Shown: positions 1-8,733 of the stretch, piece by piece
Numbering within the stretch: the stretch's first letter is position 1
How the letters are laid out: each line of letters opens with the position of its first letter
Origin: Serratia nematodiphila DZ0503SBS1
Lineage (GTDB): Bacteria; Pseudomonadota; Gammaproteobacteria; Enterobacterales; Enterobacteriaceae
Direction: 5' to 3'
Assembly: GCF_000738675.1 (NCBI RefSeq)
Contig: NZ_JPUX01000001.1
Coordinates: forward strand, 1,302,001 to 1,366,000
Length of the DNA: 64,000 nucleotides
Position numbers and translations under genes: made by a program
The notes under the pieces: generated by a model
Seen by the model: the letters and a program-made list of their open reading frames with translations, nothing else
Database searches by the model: none
Told to the model about the DNA's origin: nothing

Positions 1-341
1 ACGTGTTCGATCCCTGGTATCCGCTCGGCACCGCCAACATGCTGCAGGTGCTGCATATGGGGCTGCACGTGTGCCAGCTGATGGGCTATGGCCAAATCGA
101 CGACGGGCTGAAGCTGATCACCAGCCACAGTGCGCGCACCCTTAACCTCAGCGACTATGGCCTGGCGGCCGGCAACAGCGCCAACCTGGTGATCCTGCCG
201 GCGGAAAGCGGTTTCGACGCGGTGCGCCGCCAGACGCCGGTGCGTTATTCGATTCGCCAGGGGGCGGTGATCGCCGAAACGCGGCCGGCGGAAACCACGC
301 TGCATTTGCAGCAGGATGAGACGGTAGATTTTCGGCGCTAA
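1..341 (+). CDS. codA: Cytosine deaminase, C-terminal part (5' end outside window)
   Basis: The last ~112 codons of an amidohydrolase-superfamily cytosine deaminase, which hydrolyses cytosine to uracil and ammonia in pyrimidine salvage. The visible part starts with [20 protein letters not shown], the segment that in CodA directly follows the metal-binding Asp-Asp of the active site, and runs through [21 protein letters not shown] to the C-terminal beta-sandwich. The stop is TAA at 339-341. The frame enters from the window edge, so the true start lies upstream. It converges on tsgA. Whether codB (permease) precedes it cannot be seen. The family call is firm from close similarity to E. coli CodA. 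Confidence 0.93.
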   Translation, partial: VFDPWYPLGTANMLQVLHMGLHVCQLMGYGQIDDGLKLITSHSARTLNLSDYGLAAGNSANLVILPAESGFDAVRRQTPVRYSIRQGAVIAETRPAETTLHLQQDETVDFRR

Positions 342-346
342 GGCGC

Positions 347-374
347 AAAAAAAGGGCGCCTTGCGGGCGCCCTT
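347..374 (-). terminator. Rho-independent terminator of tsgA
   Basis: A perfect 9-bp stem (352-360 with 366-374, GC-rich core GGGCGCC) and 5-nt loop, preceded on the plus strand by seven A residues, so the minus strand reads stem then T-run. It lies 22 bp after the tsgA stop. On the plus strand the stem is followed only by TTGATG, so it should work mainly for tsgA. Confidence 0.8.
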
Positions 375-395
375 GATGTATTTGATGCGAAGAAA

Positions 396-1580
396 TCAGT
401 GCGTCACGTGACCGTGGCTGCGGTGCTTGGTCACGAAGCCCAGCAGCAGACACATCACGAACACCGCCAGGTACAGGCCGTTGGCGGTAGTCAGCGCCGC
501 GTGCGCGCCGCCTTTCGCCACGATCGGGCCGGTGACCACGAAGGTCAGCATGGTGCCGATGGTGCCGCAGGTCAGGATAAAGTTGACCAGCTTCGGCGAG
601 GAGACCTTGGTCTGCAGCGAGCCGAGGGTGATCAGCGTGGTGTAGATGGCGCTGGAAACGAAGCCCAGGGCCATGATGTAGTAGCCCAGGTGTTCCGGAT
701 TGTCGGTGCTGACGAACAGGTACATCGCGCCGGTAGCCAGCGCGGCCAGTACGGTAACGATGCGCTGCAGATCGAAGAAGCGCAGGATGAAGCTGAACAC
801 CCACATGCCGACCATGTAAGAGGTCCAGAAGTCGCTCACCAGCTTACCGGCCTGGCCGATGTCCATGTTGAACGACTTGGTGGCGTACTCAGGCACCCAC
901 TGAATGAAGCCCAGCTGGCCGAGGATGTAGCACAGCGCGGCGATCGACAGGAACAGCACGCCGACGCCCCATTTTTCTTTCTCGACCGGTTGACCGGCAT
1001 CGGCGCCTTTCTTGCCCAGCACCGGGAATTCGGAGCACAGGGTCAGCACGAAGATCGCCACGTACAGCAGGCCGATGCAGGCGTAAACCCAGTACCAGCC
1101 GATATGGCGAGCCAGCAGCATCGCGGCGACGATCGGGAAGATCATCCCGGCCATGCTGAAGAAGGAATCGGTGAACAACAGGCGCGAACCGCGCTGGCGG
1201 CCGGCATACATGTGGGTGATCAGGAAGGTGCCGATCGACATGGTGATACCGCTAACCACGCCAAGGATAAACATGCACAGCGAGAACATGGTCAGGCTCT
1301 TGCCGAGCATCAGCCCTGCGACCGCCAGCACCATCAGGACAAAGCCGAAGATCAACTGACGCTTCAGCGGGATGATTTCCATCAGCCAGGCATTGAGGAA
1401 GATCGAAATCAAAATACCGGCGTTGAGGAAAGTAAAGGTGTTACTCATGCTGGAAACCGGCAGATTAAAGTACTCTGCAATGTTTCCCATCACCATCCCT
1501 GTGACGATCACTAAAGCACCGGTCAGCGCGTACGAAAAGAAGCTGATCCAGGTAAGCCGTATGCGGTTACTGTCATTCAT
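396..1580 (-). CDS. tsgA: TsgA, major facilitator family inner-membrane protein
   Basis: A 394-residue polytopic membrane protein of the MFS, closely matching E. coli/Salmonella TsgA along its length (N-terminus [23 protein letters not shown] loop [19 protein letters not shown], conserved [14 protein letters not shown] after the central loop). About twelve hydrophobic segments are visible, with a cytoplasmic central loop near residues 195-215 and a His-rich C-terminus. The name comes from a tellurite/selenite/glutathione-linked phenotype; its substrate is not established. The length equals the family's. In E. coli it lies next to ppiA; here a 3 kb sugar cassette separates the two. Confidence 0.93.
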   Translation of the reverse strand: MNDSNRIRLTWISFFSYALTGALVIVTGMVMGNIAEYFNLPVSSMSNTFTFLNAGILISIFLNAWLMEIIPLKRQLIFGFVLMVLAVAGLMLGKSLTMFSLCMFILGVVSGITMSIGTFLITHMYAGRQRGSRLLFTDSFFSMAGMIFPIVAAMLLARHIGWYWVYACIGLLYVAIFVLTLCSEFPVLGKKGADAGQPVEKEKWGVGVLFLSIAALCYILGQLGFIQWVPEYATKSFNMDIGQAGKLVSDFWTSYMVGMWVFSFILRFFDLQRIVTVLAALATGAMYLFVSTDNPEHLGYYIMALGFVSSAIYTTLITLGSLQTKVSSPKLVNFILTCGTIGTMLTFVVTGPIVAKGGAHAALTTANGLYLAVFVMCLLLGFVTKHRSHGHVTH

Positions 1581-1771
1581 TGTATAGGCCTGAATATGTC
1601 TGTTAGAGGTTTTAACGCTGGCATAAGGCCGCTGGCTTTTCCTGGCAAACGCAGAAAAAAGTCCCGATCAGGCCACCAGGGGGCGGATCCTAGCACAGAC
1701 AACGGGATTTTTTGTGATGGTTGTCGACTTTTTGATGCAACCTATGAAGGGAGGGTACGCATTATTGTGAT

Positions 1772-2752
1772 CTATTTGCGTACCGTCACAATGGAATCAC
1801 GGTTGACGATCGTCGGTTCAAATTGGTGCGCCGGGGTGGTGGGGTCGATCAGCCTGCGCGCCGCGTATTGGGCCATCTCGCTGATGGGAAAATGTACGCT
1901 GCTCAACGCCGGGCGTACAAAAGGCGCGCGTTCGCCGCTGTCGTAACAGATCAAGGAGATATCCTGCGGCACCCGCAGGCGGTGCTCGTTGATCGCCAGC
2001 AGCGCGCCGATCGCCATCTCTTCGTTGCAGCAGTAGATGGCGCTGGGCCGTGCGGCTTGCTGCAGCAGGCGATCGGCGCAGCGGTAACCGCTTTCCAGAT
2101 CGTAAACGCCCTCCAGACAGGCCACCGGCTCGATATTCGCCGCCTGCATCGCCTCTTCAAACCCTTGCAGCCGCAGGCGGCTCGACGGCCGCTCGCGCGG
2201 CCCGCTGATGCAGGCGATGCGCCGGTGCCCGGCATCGAGCAACTGCTGGGTCGCCATGCGGCTGGCGAGCGGGTGATCGAAGGTGACGCAGCGGTCTTCC
2301 AGCCCCGGCACCAGACGATCGAGCAACACGAAATGACGTTGCTCCGCCGCCAGCTGGCGCAGCCGATCGTCGCTGAGAAAACGCACATGCAGGATCACGC
2401 CGTCGCAGCGCAGGCTGAACAGCCGCTGCACCGCCTGCCATTCGTTTTCGGCGCTGTTGCGGCCCTGGGTCACCAGCAGCTGCTTGCCGTGGGATTCGGC
2501 CTCGGTTTGCACGAAGTCCATCAGCGCGCCGAAGAAGCCGCCGCGATACGACGTGGTCACCAGCCCGAGGGTATTGCTGTGGCTGGAGGCGAGCGCGCGG
2601 GCCGCCGGGTTGGGGGTGTAACCGAGCTGGGCGACAGCGCGTTCAACCTTCTCGCGGGTCGGCGCTTTGACGTTGCTGTCGCCGTTCACTACCCGCGATA
2701 CGGTGGCGCGCGATACGCCCGCCAGCGCCGCGACATCTTCCAGTGTCACCAT
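1772..2752 (-). CDS. LacI-family transcriptional regulator of the adjacent beta-glucoside cassette
   Basis: A 326-residue LacI/GalR repressor. The N-terminus VTLEDVAALAGVSRATVSRVVNG is the helix-turn-helix and hinge; the rest is a periplasmic-binding-protein-like effector domain (NTLGLVTTSYRGG, GHRRIACISGP, AIYCCNEEMAIGAL). The start is placed at 2752 because the frame opens further upstream without family similarity and LacI proteins begin just before the HTH. It is last in a minus-strand set after a GH4 glycosidase (73 bp gap) and a PTS IIA. The effector is probably a phosphorylated beta-glucoside or a related sugar (inference). The palindrome at 4544-4561 is the likely operator, which would make the cassette self-regulated. 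Confidence 0.88.
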   Translation of the reverse strand: MVTLEDVAALAGVSRATVSRVVNGDSNVKAPTREKVERAVAQLGYTPNPAARALASSHSNTLGLVTTSYRGGFFGALMDFVQTEAESHGKQLLVTQGRNSAENEWQAVQRLFSLRCDGVILHVRFLSDDRLRQLAAEQRHFVLLDRLVPGLEDRCVTFDHPLASRMATQQLLDAGHRRIACISGPRERPSSRLRLQGFEEAMQAANIEPVACLEGVYDLESGYRCADRLLQQAARPSAIYCCNEEMAIGALLAINEHRLRVPQDISLICYDSGERAPFVRPALSSVHFPISEMAQYAARRLIDPTTPAHQFEPTIVNRDSIVTVRK

Positions 2753-2824
2753 CGTCCAACTCCTGATTACGGCTAAAAAAATGGGTTCGGCGCGCCGAAC
2801 CCCTGTCATACCGCGCGCAGGCGC

Positions 2825-4132
2825 TTACCTGAACTGCGGCAAATACGGCGCGTTTATTGTCAACACCTCGTCCAGCAACGGCTGCGCCAGGTTGGCGTTG
2901 CCCACCAGCGGATTGGCGATCAGCGCCAGCAAGCCGCTGCGGCGATCGCCGTGCACCGCGGCCTCGATGGTCAGGCGTTCGTAGGCTTTCACCTGCTGCG
3001 TCAGCGCCTGCATCGGCTCCGACAGCGGGCCGAACGTCAGCGGATGCGCGCCTTGGGCATCGACGATACAGTTGATTTCTATCACAGCATCGCCCGGCAG
3101 GCCATGGATTGCGCCGCGGTTTGCGGTGTTGACCACTAATTGCGTGCCGAGATTATTATGGATAGCACGAATCAGCTCCAGCGCAACCTCGGAATAGAAA
3201 GAACCGCCGCGGAAGCTGAGCTGTTCCGGTTTCGTGTTCAGCTGCGGATCGGCATACAGCTCGAACAGCTCTTTTTCTACCTGCATCACCTGCTCGGCGC
3301 GGGTGCCGCGCTCGCCGGCGGCGGCCATCTCTTCCGCCAGCATCTCGCGGGTCTGGTAAAAATAGCGGTGGTACGGGCAGGGGATCGCGCCGAGCGCGCG
3401 CAGGAAGTCCGGCTGCCAGGGCTCTTCCTTGATGTTGTTCATGGTCAGCGCCGCGCCGTCGCACAGCATGTCGATCACTTTGCCGGTGACGTCGCGCCCC
3501 TGCTGCGTGACCTGATGCACCCAGACCATGTGGTTCAGGCCGGCGAACCGCAGCTGCACGTCGGCGTAAGGCGCCTGCAGCATGTTGGCGATCATGTGAT
3601 GCATGCTGATCGGCACGTTGCACAGGCCGATGATCTTCGCTTTGGTAAAGCGAGACACCGCCTCGGTGACGATACCGGCCGGGTTGGTGAAGTTGATGAT
3701 CCAGGCGTCCGGCGCCAGCTTTTCCACCCGACGGGCGATATCCAGCATCACCGGAATGGTGCGCAGCGCTTTGGCGAAACCGCCGACGCCGGTGGTCTCC
3801 TGGCCGAGCAGCTGATATTTGAGGCCCAGCCGTTCGTCGGCGGCGCGCGCCGGCAGTTGCCCGACGCGGAACTGGGTCAGCACGAAAGCGGCGCCGCAAA
3901 TGGCGTCGTCCAGCGCGAAGTGCACGCTGACCTTCACCTGTTCCAGCCCGTGGCGCGCCAGCATGCGGCGCGTCAGGGCGGCGATGGTTTCCACTTTTTG
4001 GCGGCCTGGCTCGACGTCCACCAGCGCCAGTTCGGTGACCGGCAGCTCCTCGATGCGCTGGATCAGCCCATCGACCAGCTCGGGAGTGTAGCTGCTGCCG
4101 CCGCCAATCACGGCGATTTTGAGCGTGCTCAT
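2825..4132 (-). CDS. 6-phospho-beta-glucosidase, glycoside hydrolase family 4
   Basis: A 435-residue cytoplasmic GH4 enzyme that would hydrolyse 6-phospho-beta-glucosides (e.g. cellobiose-6-P or aryl-glucoside-6-P) after PTS uptake, using NAD+ and a divalent metal. Seen: the N-terminal Rossmann motif IAVIGGGSSYTPELVDGL, NFTNPAGIVTEAV (about 147-159), GLCNVP with Cys171 and GLNHMVW with His201, the positions expected for Mn2+ ligands. The start ATG at 4132 overlaps the stop of the upstream IIA gene by 4 bp (ATGA), so the two are translationally coupled. It resembles the LicH/CelF group more than E. coli ChbF, so no symbol is given. Substrate specificity is not readable from sequence. Confidence 0.9.
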   Translation of the reverse strand: MSTLKIAVIGGGSSYTPELVDGLIQRIEELPVTELALVDVEPGRQKVETIAALTRRMLARHGLEQVKVSVHFALDDAICGAAFVLTQFRVGQLPARAADERLGLKYQLLGQETTGVGGFAKALRTIPVMLDIARRVEKLAPDAWIINFTNPAGIVTEAVSRFTKAKIIGLCNVPISMHHMIANMLQAPYADVQLRFAGLNHMVWVHQVTQQGRDVTGKVIDMLCDGAALTMNNIKEEPWQPDFLRALGAIPCPYHRYFYQTREMLAEEMAAAGERGTRAEQVMQVEKELFELYADPQLNTKPEQLSFRGGSFYSEVALELIRAIHNNLGTQLVVNTANRGAIHGLPGDAVIEINCIVDAQGAHPLTFGPLSEPMQALTQQVKAYERLTIEAAVHGDRRSGLLALIANPLVGNANLAQPLLDEVLTINAPYLPQFR

Positions 4133-4479
4133 GGGCGGCCCTCCGTCAGCGACTGACGGCGATAGAGCTCGATCATGTCGTCGGCCAGATCCTGGATCAC
4201 CATGGCGTTCATCAGATGATCCTGCGCATGTACCGTGATCAGGTTGATCGCCAGCTTGCCGCAGCCTTCGTCCAGGCCGATCAGCTCGGTCTGGATCAGG
4301 TGCGCTTTCTTCACCCACTCTTTGGATTCGGCCATGTGTTTGGCTGCGGCGGCGAAGTCGCCGGCGCGCGCTTGTCGCAACGCCATCAACGCATTGCTGC
4401 GCGCGCTGCCGGAGAACACCAGCAGTTCCATGATGGTGCTTTCAAACTCGGGGCTGACTTCAGTCATCAATTCACTCAC
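4129..4479 (-). CDS. PTS lactose/cellobiose-specific IIA component
   Basis: A 116-residue helical IIA protein of the lactose/chitobiose PTS family, which passes phosphate from HPr to a IIB subunit. The phospho-accepting His lies in TVHAQDHLM (His84), with the family pattern LLVFSGSARSNAL and GDFAAAAKHM. The GTG at 4479 is chosen because GGAG sits 7 nt before it and the resulting length equals that of E. coli ChbA; a longer frame to 4527 has no homology. It is the first gene of the cassette. No IIB or IIC gene is present nearby, so its partners must be encoded elsewhere in the genome (inference). Confidence 0.87.
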   Translation of the reverse strand: MSELMTEVSPEFESTIMELLVFSGSARSNALMALRQARAGDFAAAAKHMAESKEWVKKAHLIQTELIGLDEGCGKLAINLITVHAQDHLMNAMVIQDLADDMIELYRRQSLTEGRP

Positions 4480-4543
4480 GTCATTTCTCCAGGGGTTGCG
4501 CGGCGATGCCGCCGTGGGATGCTTCAATATCCGTTCTTTTTAT

Positions 4544-4561
4544 AATGAGAGCGCTCTCATT
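4544..4561. promoter_or_regulatory. LacI-family operator for the beta-glucoside cassette
   Basis: A perfect 18-bp palindrome, AATGAGAGCGCTCTCATT, with the central CG typical of LacI/GalR operators. It lies 65 bp upstream of the GTG start of the IIA gene, inside the region where the minus-strand promoter must be. The core TGAGAGCGCTCTCA differs by one symmetric base pair from the published CelR (cellobiose repressor) operator TGGGAGCGCTCCCA. The regulator encoded at 1772-2752 is the obvious candidate ligand. Confidence 0.75.
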
Positions 4562-4745
4562 TATATAGAGTAACGACAATGCGTGTGCAAACTGGGAGGC
4601 AGATCGCAAAAACCGCCCCGGGGCGGCACGGGGCAAAAAATGCGTGATGCGGTTGGCAAAAAAGCCTTCTGCGCCCATACTTTCCGCAGCAAAATTCAGG
4701 GCCGCCTAGGATATGTCCCGTAATTGGGTAAATATAGGTAAATGG

Positions 4746-4775
4746 CTGGCACTTGCCGATACAGCTCTTTAGAAT
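4746..4775 (+). promoter_or_regulatory. Candidate sigma-70 promoter of ppiA
   Basis: CTGGCA (4746-4751) and TAGAAT (4770-4775), spaced 18 bp, end 45 bp before the ppiA ATG. The -10 is good and the -35 fair (4 of 6). Confidence 0.4.
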
Positions 4776-4820
4776 CAAAGCGCTTTTCCGTTGTTTGTCT
4801 CTCAGAGAAAGGACCCGTTA

Positions 4821-5390
4821 ATGTTCAAACGTACTTTAGTGACCTTCGTCGCGCTGTGTTCCCTGTCCGCAGTGGCACCAGCCGCACTCGCCGCCGGTGA
4901 AACCCATGTCATGCTGACGACCTCGGCGGGGAATATCGAATTGGCGCTCGACAGCCAGAAGGCACCGGTTTCCACCCAGAACTTTGTCGATTACGTGAAC
5001 AGCGGGTACTACAACAACACCATTTTCCACCGCGTGATCCCGGGTTTCATGATCCAGGGCGGCGGTTTCACCGCTGACATGCAGCAAAAATCCACCAAGG
5101 CGCCGATCAAGAACGAAGCCGACAACGGCCTGCGCAACCTGCGCGGCACCATCTCGATGGCGCGCACCGCCGACAAGGACAGCGCCACCAGCCAGTTCTT
5201 CCTGAACGTGGCGGATAACGCCTTCCTGGATCACGGCCAGCGCGACTTCGGCTACGCGGTGTTCGGCAAAGTGGTGAAAGGCATGGACGTCGTGGACAAG
5301 ATCGCTCAGGTGCCGACCGGCAACGTCGGCCCTTACCAGAATGTGCCGACCAAACCGGTGGTGATTCTGTCGGCCAAGGTGCTGCCGTAA
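4821..5390 (+). CDS. ppiA: Periplasmic peptidyl-prolyl cis-trans isomerase A (cyclophilin)
   Basis: A 189-residue cyclophilin that speeds proline isomerisation of proteins folding in the periplasm. Residues 1-24 ([20 protein letters not shown]...ALA) form a Sec signal peptide ending in an ALA-AGE cleavage site. The mature part has the cyclophilin motif [16 protein letters not shown] and [18 protein letters not shown]. The ATG at 4821 follows AGAAAGGA with proper spacing; an in-frame upstream start would spoil the signal peptide. Length matches E. coli PpiA (190). It is monocistronic here; the fic gene that follows in E. coli is replaced by a 7 kb insertion. Confidence 0.95.
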   Translation: MFKRTLVTFVALCSLSAVAPAALAAGETHVMLTTSAGNIELALDSQKAPVSTQNFVDYVNSGYYNNTIFHRVIPGFMIQGGGFTADMQQKSTKAPIKNEADNGLRNLRGTISMARTADKDSATSQFFLNVADNAFLDHGQRDFGYAVFGKVVKGMDVVDKIAQVPTGNVGPYQNVPTKPVVILSAKVLP

Positions 5391-5545
5391 ATTTTTTGGC
5401 CGATCCCGCCGGGGTCGGCCGTCCTTCCTCCCGAAGCCTTGCCTTCATCACTGTTTTCTCCCGCGCCCCATGCTCTAATCGGCAGACAATAACCAGACCG
5501 GAAATCCGGCGTTCGCCCCTTGTTGTCTCTGGATGAGTTGCTGCC

Positions 5546-7231
5546 ATGTATGAATTTAACCAGGTGCTGTTGCTGTTGCAGCAGATGTGCGTCTATCTCG
5601 TTATCGCCTATCTGCTGAGCAAAACCCCGCTGTTCATTCCGCTGATGCAGGTGACCATTCGCTTGCCGCACAAGCTGCTGTGCTACGTGATCTTCTCGGT
5701 GTTCTGCATCATGGGCACCTACTTCGGGCTGCATATTCAGGATTCGATCGCCAACACCCGTGCGATAGGCGCGGTCCTGGGCGGGCTGCTGGGTGGGCCG
5801 TCGGTGGGCTTTCTGGTCGGGCTGACCGGCGGTCTGCACCGGTATACGCTCGGCGGCATGACCGACGTGGCCTGCGCGATCTCCACGGTGTCCGAAGGGC
5901 TGGTCGGCGGCATCGTACACAGCATCGCCATGCGCCGGGGGCGCATCGAGCTGCTGTTCAATCCGCTGTTCGTCGGCGGCGTGGCGCTGGTGGCGGAAGT
6001 GCTGCAGATGGCGATCATTCTGGCGGTGGCGCGCCCTTATAACGAGGCGTTGCAGCTGGTGGAACACATCGCGCTGCCGATGATGATCGCCAATACCGTC
6101 GGCGCGGCGATGTTTATGCAAATCCTGCTGGACAGGCGCGCGATGTTCGAGAAATACACCAGCGCTTTCTCTTCCAAGGCGTTGAAGATCGCCGAGCGCA
6201 CCGAGGGCATCCTGCGGCAGGGCTTTGATCAGGAAAACAGCATGAAGGTCGCCCGGGTGATTTATCAGGAGCTGGGCATCGGCGCGGTGGCGATCACCGA
6301 TCGCGACAAGCTGCTGGCGTTTATCGGCATCGGCGACGATCACCACCTGCCGGGCACGCCGATCGCCTCGGTGCATTCGCATCGCGCCATCGACAACAAC
6401 GAGGTGGTGTACGCCGACGGCAATCAGCTCTCTTACTGCTGCTCGATCAATCCGGCCTGCAAGCTGGGATCGACGCTGGTGATCCCGCTGCGCGGCGAAA
6501 ACCAGCGGGTCATCGGTACCATCAAGCTGTATGAACCGAAAAGCCAGCTGTTCAGCACCATCAACCGTACGCTGGGCGAAGGCATCGCCAGCCTGCTGTC
6601 GGCGCAGATCATGGCCGGACAGTACGAGCGCCACAAGCAGCTGCTGGCGCAGTCGGAGATCAAGCTGCTGCATGCGCAGGTCAATCCGCATTTCCTGTTC
6701 AATGCCTTGAATACCCTGGTGGCGGTGATCCGCCGCGATGGCGAGCGCGCCTGCGATCTGGTGCAGTCCCTCTCGACCTTCTTTCGTAAAAACCTCAAAC
6801 GTTCGGATGACGAAGTCAGCCTGGCGGACGAAATTGAACATGTGAACGCCTACCTGCAGATAGAGAAAGCGCGCTTCGCCGATCGGCTGGAGATTGCGGT
6901 ATCGCTGCCGGAGGCGCTGCTGGCGGCGCGGCTGCCGGCGTTTTCGCTGCAGCCGATCGTCGAGAATGCCATCAAGCATGGCACCTCGCATCTGTTGGGC
7001 GTGGGCCGTATCGAAATCGGCGCCTGCTGCGAAGGCGAGCATCTGCTGTTGCAGGTGACGGACAACGCCGGGCTGTTCCAGCCGAAACCGAACTGCAGCG
7101 GGCTGGGGATGAACCTGGTGGATAAACGCATTCGCGTGCGCTATGGCGAAGGCTATGGCGTGCAGGTGGATTGCCGACCGGACGCCTACACCCGCATTAC
7201 GCTTAATGTCCCTATGGAGAGGGCAGCCTGA
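5546..7231 (+). CDS. btsS: BtsS, LytS-type sensor histidine kinase for pyruvate
   Basis: A 561-residue inner-membrane sensor kinase, the same length as E. coli BtsS (YehU), a high-affinity pyruvate receptor. Order of domains: 5TM-LYT membrane domain (about 1-195, conserved [22 protein letters not shown]), GAF-like domain (about 220-360), His-kinase domain with phospho-acceptor His382 in [11 protein letters not shown], and an ATPase domain with [12 protein letters not shown]. The stop overlaps the btsR start (TGATG), so both are coupled. In E. coli the pair controls btsT (yjiY), not visible here, and lies at a different chromosomal site, so its place next to ppiA is a rearrangement relative to E. 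coli. Confidence 0.94.
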   Translation: MYEFNQVLLLLQQMCVYLVIAYLLSKTPLFIPLMQVTIRLPHKLLCYVIFSVFCIMGTYFGLHIQDSIANTRAIGAVLGGLLGGPSVGFLVGLTGGLHRYTLGGMTDVACAISTVSEGLVGGIVHSIAMRRGRIELLFNPLFVGGVALVAEVLQMAIILAVARPYNEALQLVEHIALPMMIANTVGAAMFMQILLDRRAMFEKYTSAFSSKALKIAERTEGILRQGFDQENSMKVARVIYQELGIGAVAITDRDKLLAFIGIGDDHHLPGTPIASVHSHRAIDNNEVVYADGNQLSYCCSINPACKLGSTLVIPLRGENQRVIGTIKLYEPKSQLFSTINRTLGEGIASLLSAQIMAGQYERHKQLLAQSEIKLLHAQVNPHFLFNALNTLVAVIRRDGERACDLVQSLSTFFRKNLKRSDDEVSLADEIEHVNAYLQIEKARFADRLEIAVSLPEALLAARLPAFSLQPIVENAIKHGTSHLLGVGRIEIGACCEGEHLLLQVTDNAGLFQPKPNCSGLGMNLVDKRIRVRYGEGYGVQVDCRPDAYTRITLNVPMERAA

Positions 7232-7956
7232 TGTTAAACGCACTGATTGTTGACGATGAACCTTCCGCACGCGACAACCTGCGCCATCTGTTGGAGGCCG
7301 AGGCGGGGATCTCGATTATCGGCGAGTGCGCCAACGCCATCGAAGCTATCAGCCAGATCCATCGGCTGCAGCCGGACGTGGTGTTTCTCGATATCCAGAT
7401 GCCACGCATCAGCGGGCTGGAAATGGTCGGCATGCTGGATCCCAACCGTATGCCGCACATCGTGTTTCTGACCGCCTACGACGAATACGCGGTGCAGGCG
7501 TTCGAGGAGCACGCCTTCGATTATCTGCTGAAGCCGGCGGAGCCGATGCGGTTGAGCAAGACGCTGCAACGCCTGCGGCAGCGCAGTGCGCCGCAGGACG
7601 TGGCGGTGCTGGATGAGAGCGCCGGTTACCTGAAATACATTCCCTGCACCGGCCACAGCCGCATCTATCTGCTGCGGTTCGATGAAGTGCTGGCGATCCG
7701 TTCCAAGCTGAGCGGGGTATTCGTGGTGCGCCGCGACGGCATGGAGTGTTTCACCGAATTGACGCTGCGCACGCTGGAAAGCCGTACGCCGCTGGTGCGC
7801 TGCCATCGGCAGTATCTGGTCAACCTGGAGCAGGTGCGCGAGATCCGCTTCGAAGAGGGCGGCGCGGCAGAGATGATCATGTCCGCCGGCGATCCGGTGC
7901 CGGTCAGCCGGCGCTATTTGAAAGCGCTGAAGGAGCAACTGGGGCTGCGGGGATGA
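7231..7956 (+). CDS. btsR: BtsR, LytTR-type response regulator
   Basis: A 241-residue response regulator, partner of BtsS. It has an N-terminal receiver domain with acidic pocket Asp8-Asp9, phosphorylation site Asp54 in [11 protein letters not shown] and conserved Lys in DYLLKPAEP, and a C-terminal LytTR DNA-binding domain (about 140-240, [16 protein letters not shown]). It would activate pyruvate uptake (btsT) under nutrient limitation, as known in E. coli. The ATG overlaps the btsS stop codon by one base. Its stop TGA is directly followed by the stop codon of the convergent toxin gene, leaving no spacer. Confidence 0.94.
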   Translation: MLNALIVDDEPSARDNLRHLLEAEAGISIIGECANAIEAISQIHRLQPDVVFLDIQMPRISGLEMVGMLDPNRMPHIVFLTAYDEYAVQAFEEHAFDYLLKPAEPMRLSKTLQRLRQRSAPQDVAVLDESAGYLKYIPCTGHSRIYLLRFDEVLAIRSKLSGVFVVRRDGMECFTELTLRTLESRTPLVRCHRQYLVNLEQVREIRFEEGGAAEMIMSAGDPVPVSRRYLKALKEQLGLRG

Positions 7957-8235
7957 CTATGCCGGCGGCCACCGGCGGCGAGTATGCACGATGGCCAATA
8001 TGATGACGCGTTGAGCCGCCCATTCATAGACCAGCAGATAGGACGGAGAGATGACCAACTCGCGCGTGCCGGCTATCCGACCCGTTTTCCCGCTGGTAGG
8101 ATGATGCACGAGGCGTGCCGCCGCGTCAGCGATTTTTGCATCATTTTCTGCGGCGGCGGCCGGATTTTTAAGTTCCAACCATTCATAAATCGCCAGACGA
8201 TCGGCGATGGCGGGTACCGTCCATGTCAGTTTCAC
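7957..8235 (-). CDS. RelE/ParE-family toxin of a type II toxin-antitoxin pair
   Basis: A 92-residue basic protein of the RelE/ParE superfamily (plasmid-stabilisation fold). Recognisable parts are WTVPAIADRLAIYEWLE near the N-terminus, HHPTSGKTGRIAGTRELVISPSYLLVYEW and the C-terminal IIILAIVHTRRRWP-like strand. ParE members poison DNA gyrase and RelE members cleave mRNA; which activity this one has cannot be told. It lies 17 bp downstream of the ribbon-helix-helix gene. Its stop codon abuts the btsR stop, so it may have inserted or been retained at the end of the btsSR operon. Confidence 0.85.
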   Translation of the reverse strand: MKLTWTVPAIADRLAIYEWLELKNPAAAAENDAKIADAAARLVHHPTSGKTGRIAGTRELVISPSYLLVYEWAAQRVIILAIVHTRRRWPPA

Positions 8236-8252
8236 AAAAGTCCTTTTGTGTT

Positions 8253-8522
8253 TTATTGCGTTGATTTAGCTCTGCGTTCGGCGAAATAAGCAGCCACCTC
8301 TTCATCGTCGGCGAACTTGCCTTCACGCAACGCCTTGCGGCTCACCTCGACCTTTTCCTTTAACCACTGGTCGTACTCTTCCTGCTGCGCCTGGCGGCTG
8401 ACAAACTCGCGCATGAAATCGCGCAGCAGTTGCGAAGCCGTGCGATCGGCGGCCTTTGCCGCGCTGGCGAAAGCGGTTTTTAACTCGTCATCCACGCGGA
8501 TTACCACGGTAGATTCAGACAT
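8253..8522 (-). CDS. Ribbon-helix-helix antitoxin
   Basis: An 89-residue acidic protein with an N-terminal ribbon-helix-helix DNA-binding fold (STVVIRVDDELKTAFASAAKAADRTASQLLRDFMREFV) and a charged C-terminal tail (EEYDQWLKEKVEVSRKALREG, FADDEEVAAYFAERRAKS) that in such antitoxins wraps the toxin. It precedes the RelE/ParE toxin on the same strand, the normal order for autoregulated pairs. GAGGT is placed just upstream of the ATG. The region 8525-8560 upstream is AT-rich with TATA-like steps, where an autoregulatory operator would be expected, but no clean palindrome was found. Confidence 0.86.
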   Translation of the reverse strand: MSESTVVIRVDDELKTAFASAAKAADRTASQLLRDFMREFVSRQAQQEEYDQWLKEKVEVSRKALREGKFADDEEVAAYFAERRAKSTQ

Positions 8523-8733
8523 GGTATTTACCTCGTATATACAGCGTAATGCTCACTATAACACTGGTGCTTTATTGTTCAAGCAAAGACGCTCTGACGC
8601 TAAGCGCAATCTGAATTCATCAGGCCCCGACGGCGCCCTTTTTGTTTGTCCTTGACGGGGTTACGCGGCGCTTATAGCTTTATTGCATCAACAGGCGCGT
8701 TTCGCGCTGCGGTCAGCGTCAAAGGAACAGAAA

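Larger units (their letters stand above)
4480..4820. other. Divergent intergenic region between the PTS cassette and ppiA
   Basis: About 340 bp without a gene. It holds the ribosome binding site of the IIA gene, a perfect LacI-type operator (4544-4561), a G-rich stretch at 4595-4640 with no clear structure, and a candidate ppiA promoter at 4746-4775. No convincing small reading frame with a ribosome binding site was seen. Confidence 0.6.

Noticed and set aside
1596..1946. Plus-strand frame between tsgA and the LacI gene
   Set aside because: Overlaps the LacI gene, no ribosome binding site or recognisable domain.
5391..5425. Terminator after ppiA
   Set aside because: A stem GGCCGATCCC/GGGGTCGGCC exists but the T-run precedes it on the plus strand, and the minus strand ends in A's, so neither orientation is a standard terminator.
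5333..7270. A 645-codon open frame antisense to btsS
   Set aside because: Low-complexity Arg/Gln/His-rich product typical of the antisense of a GC-rich gene; btsS itself is certain.
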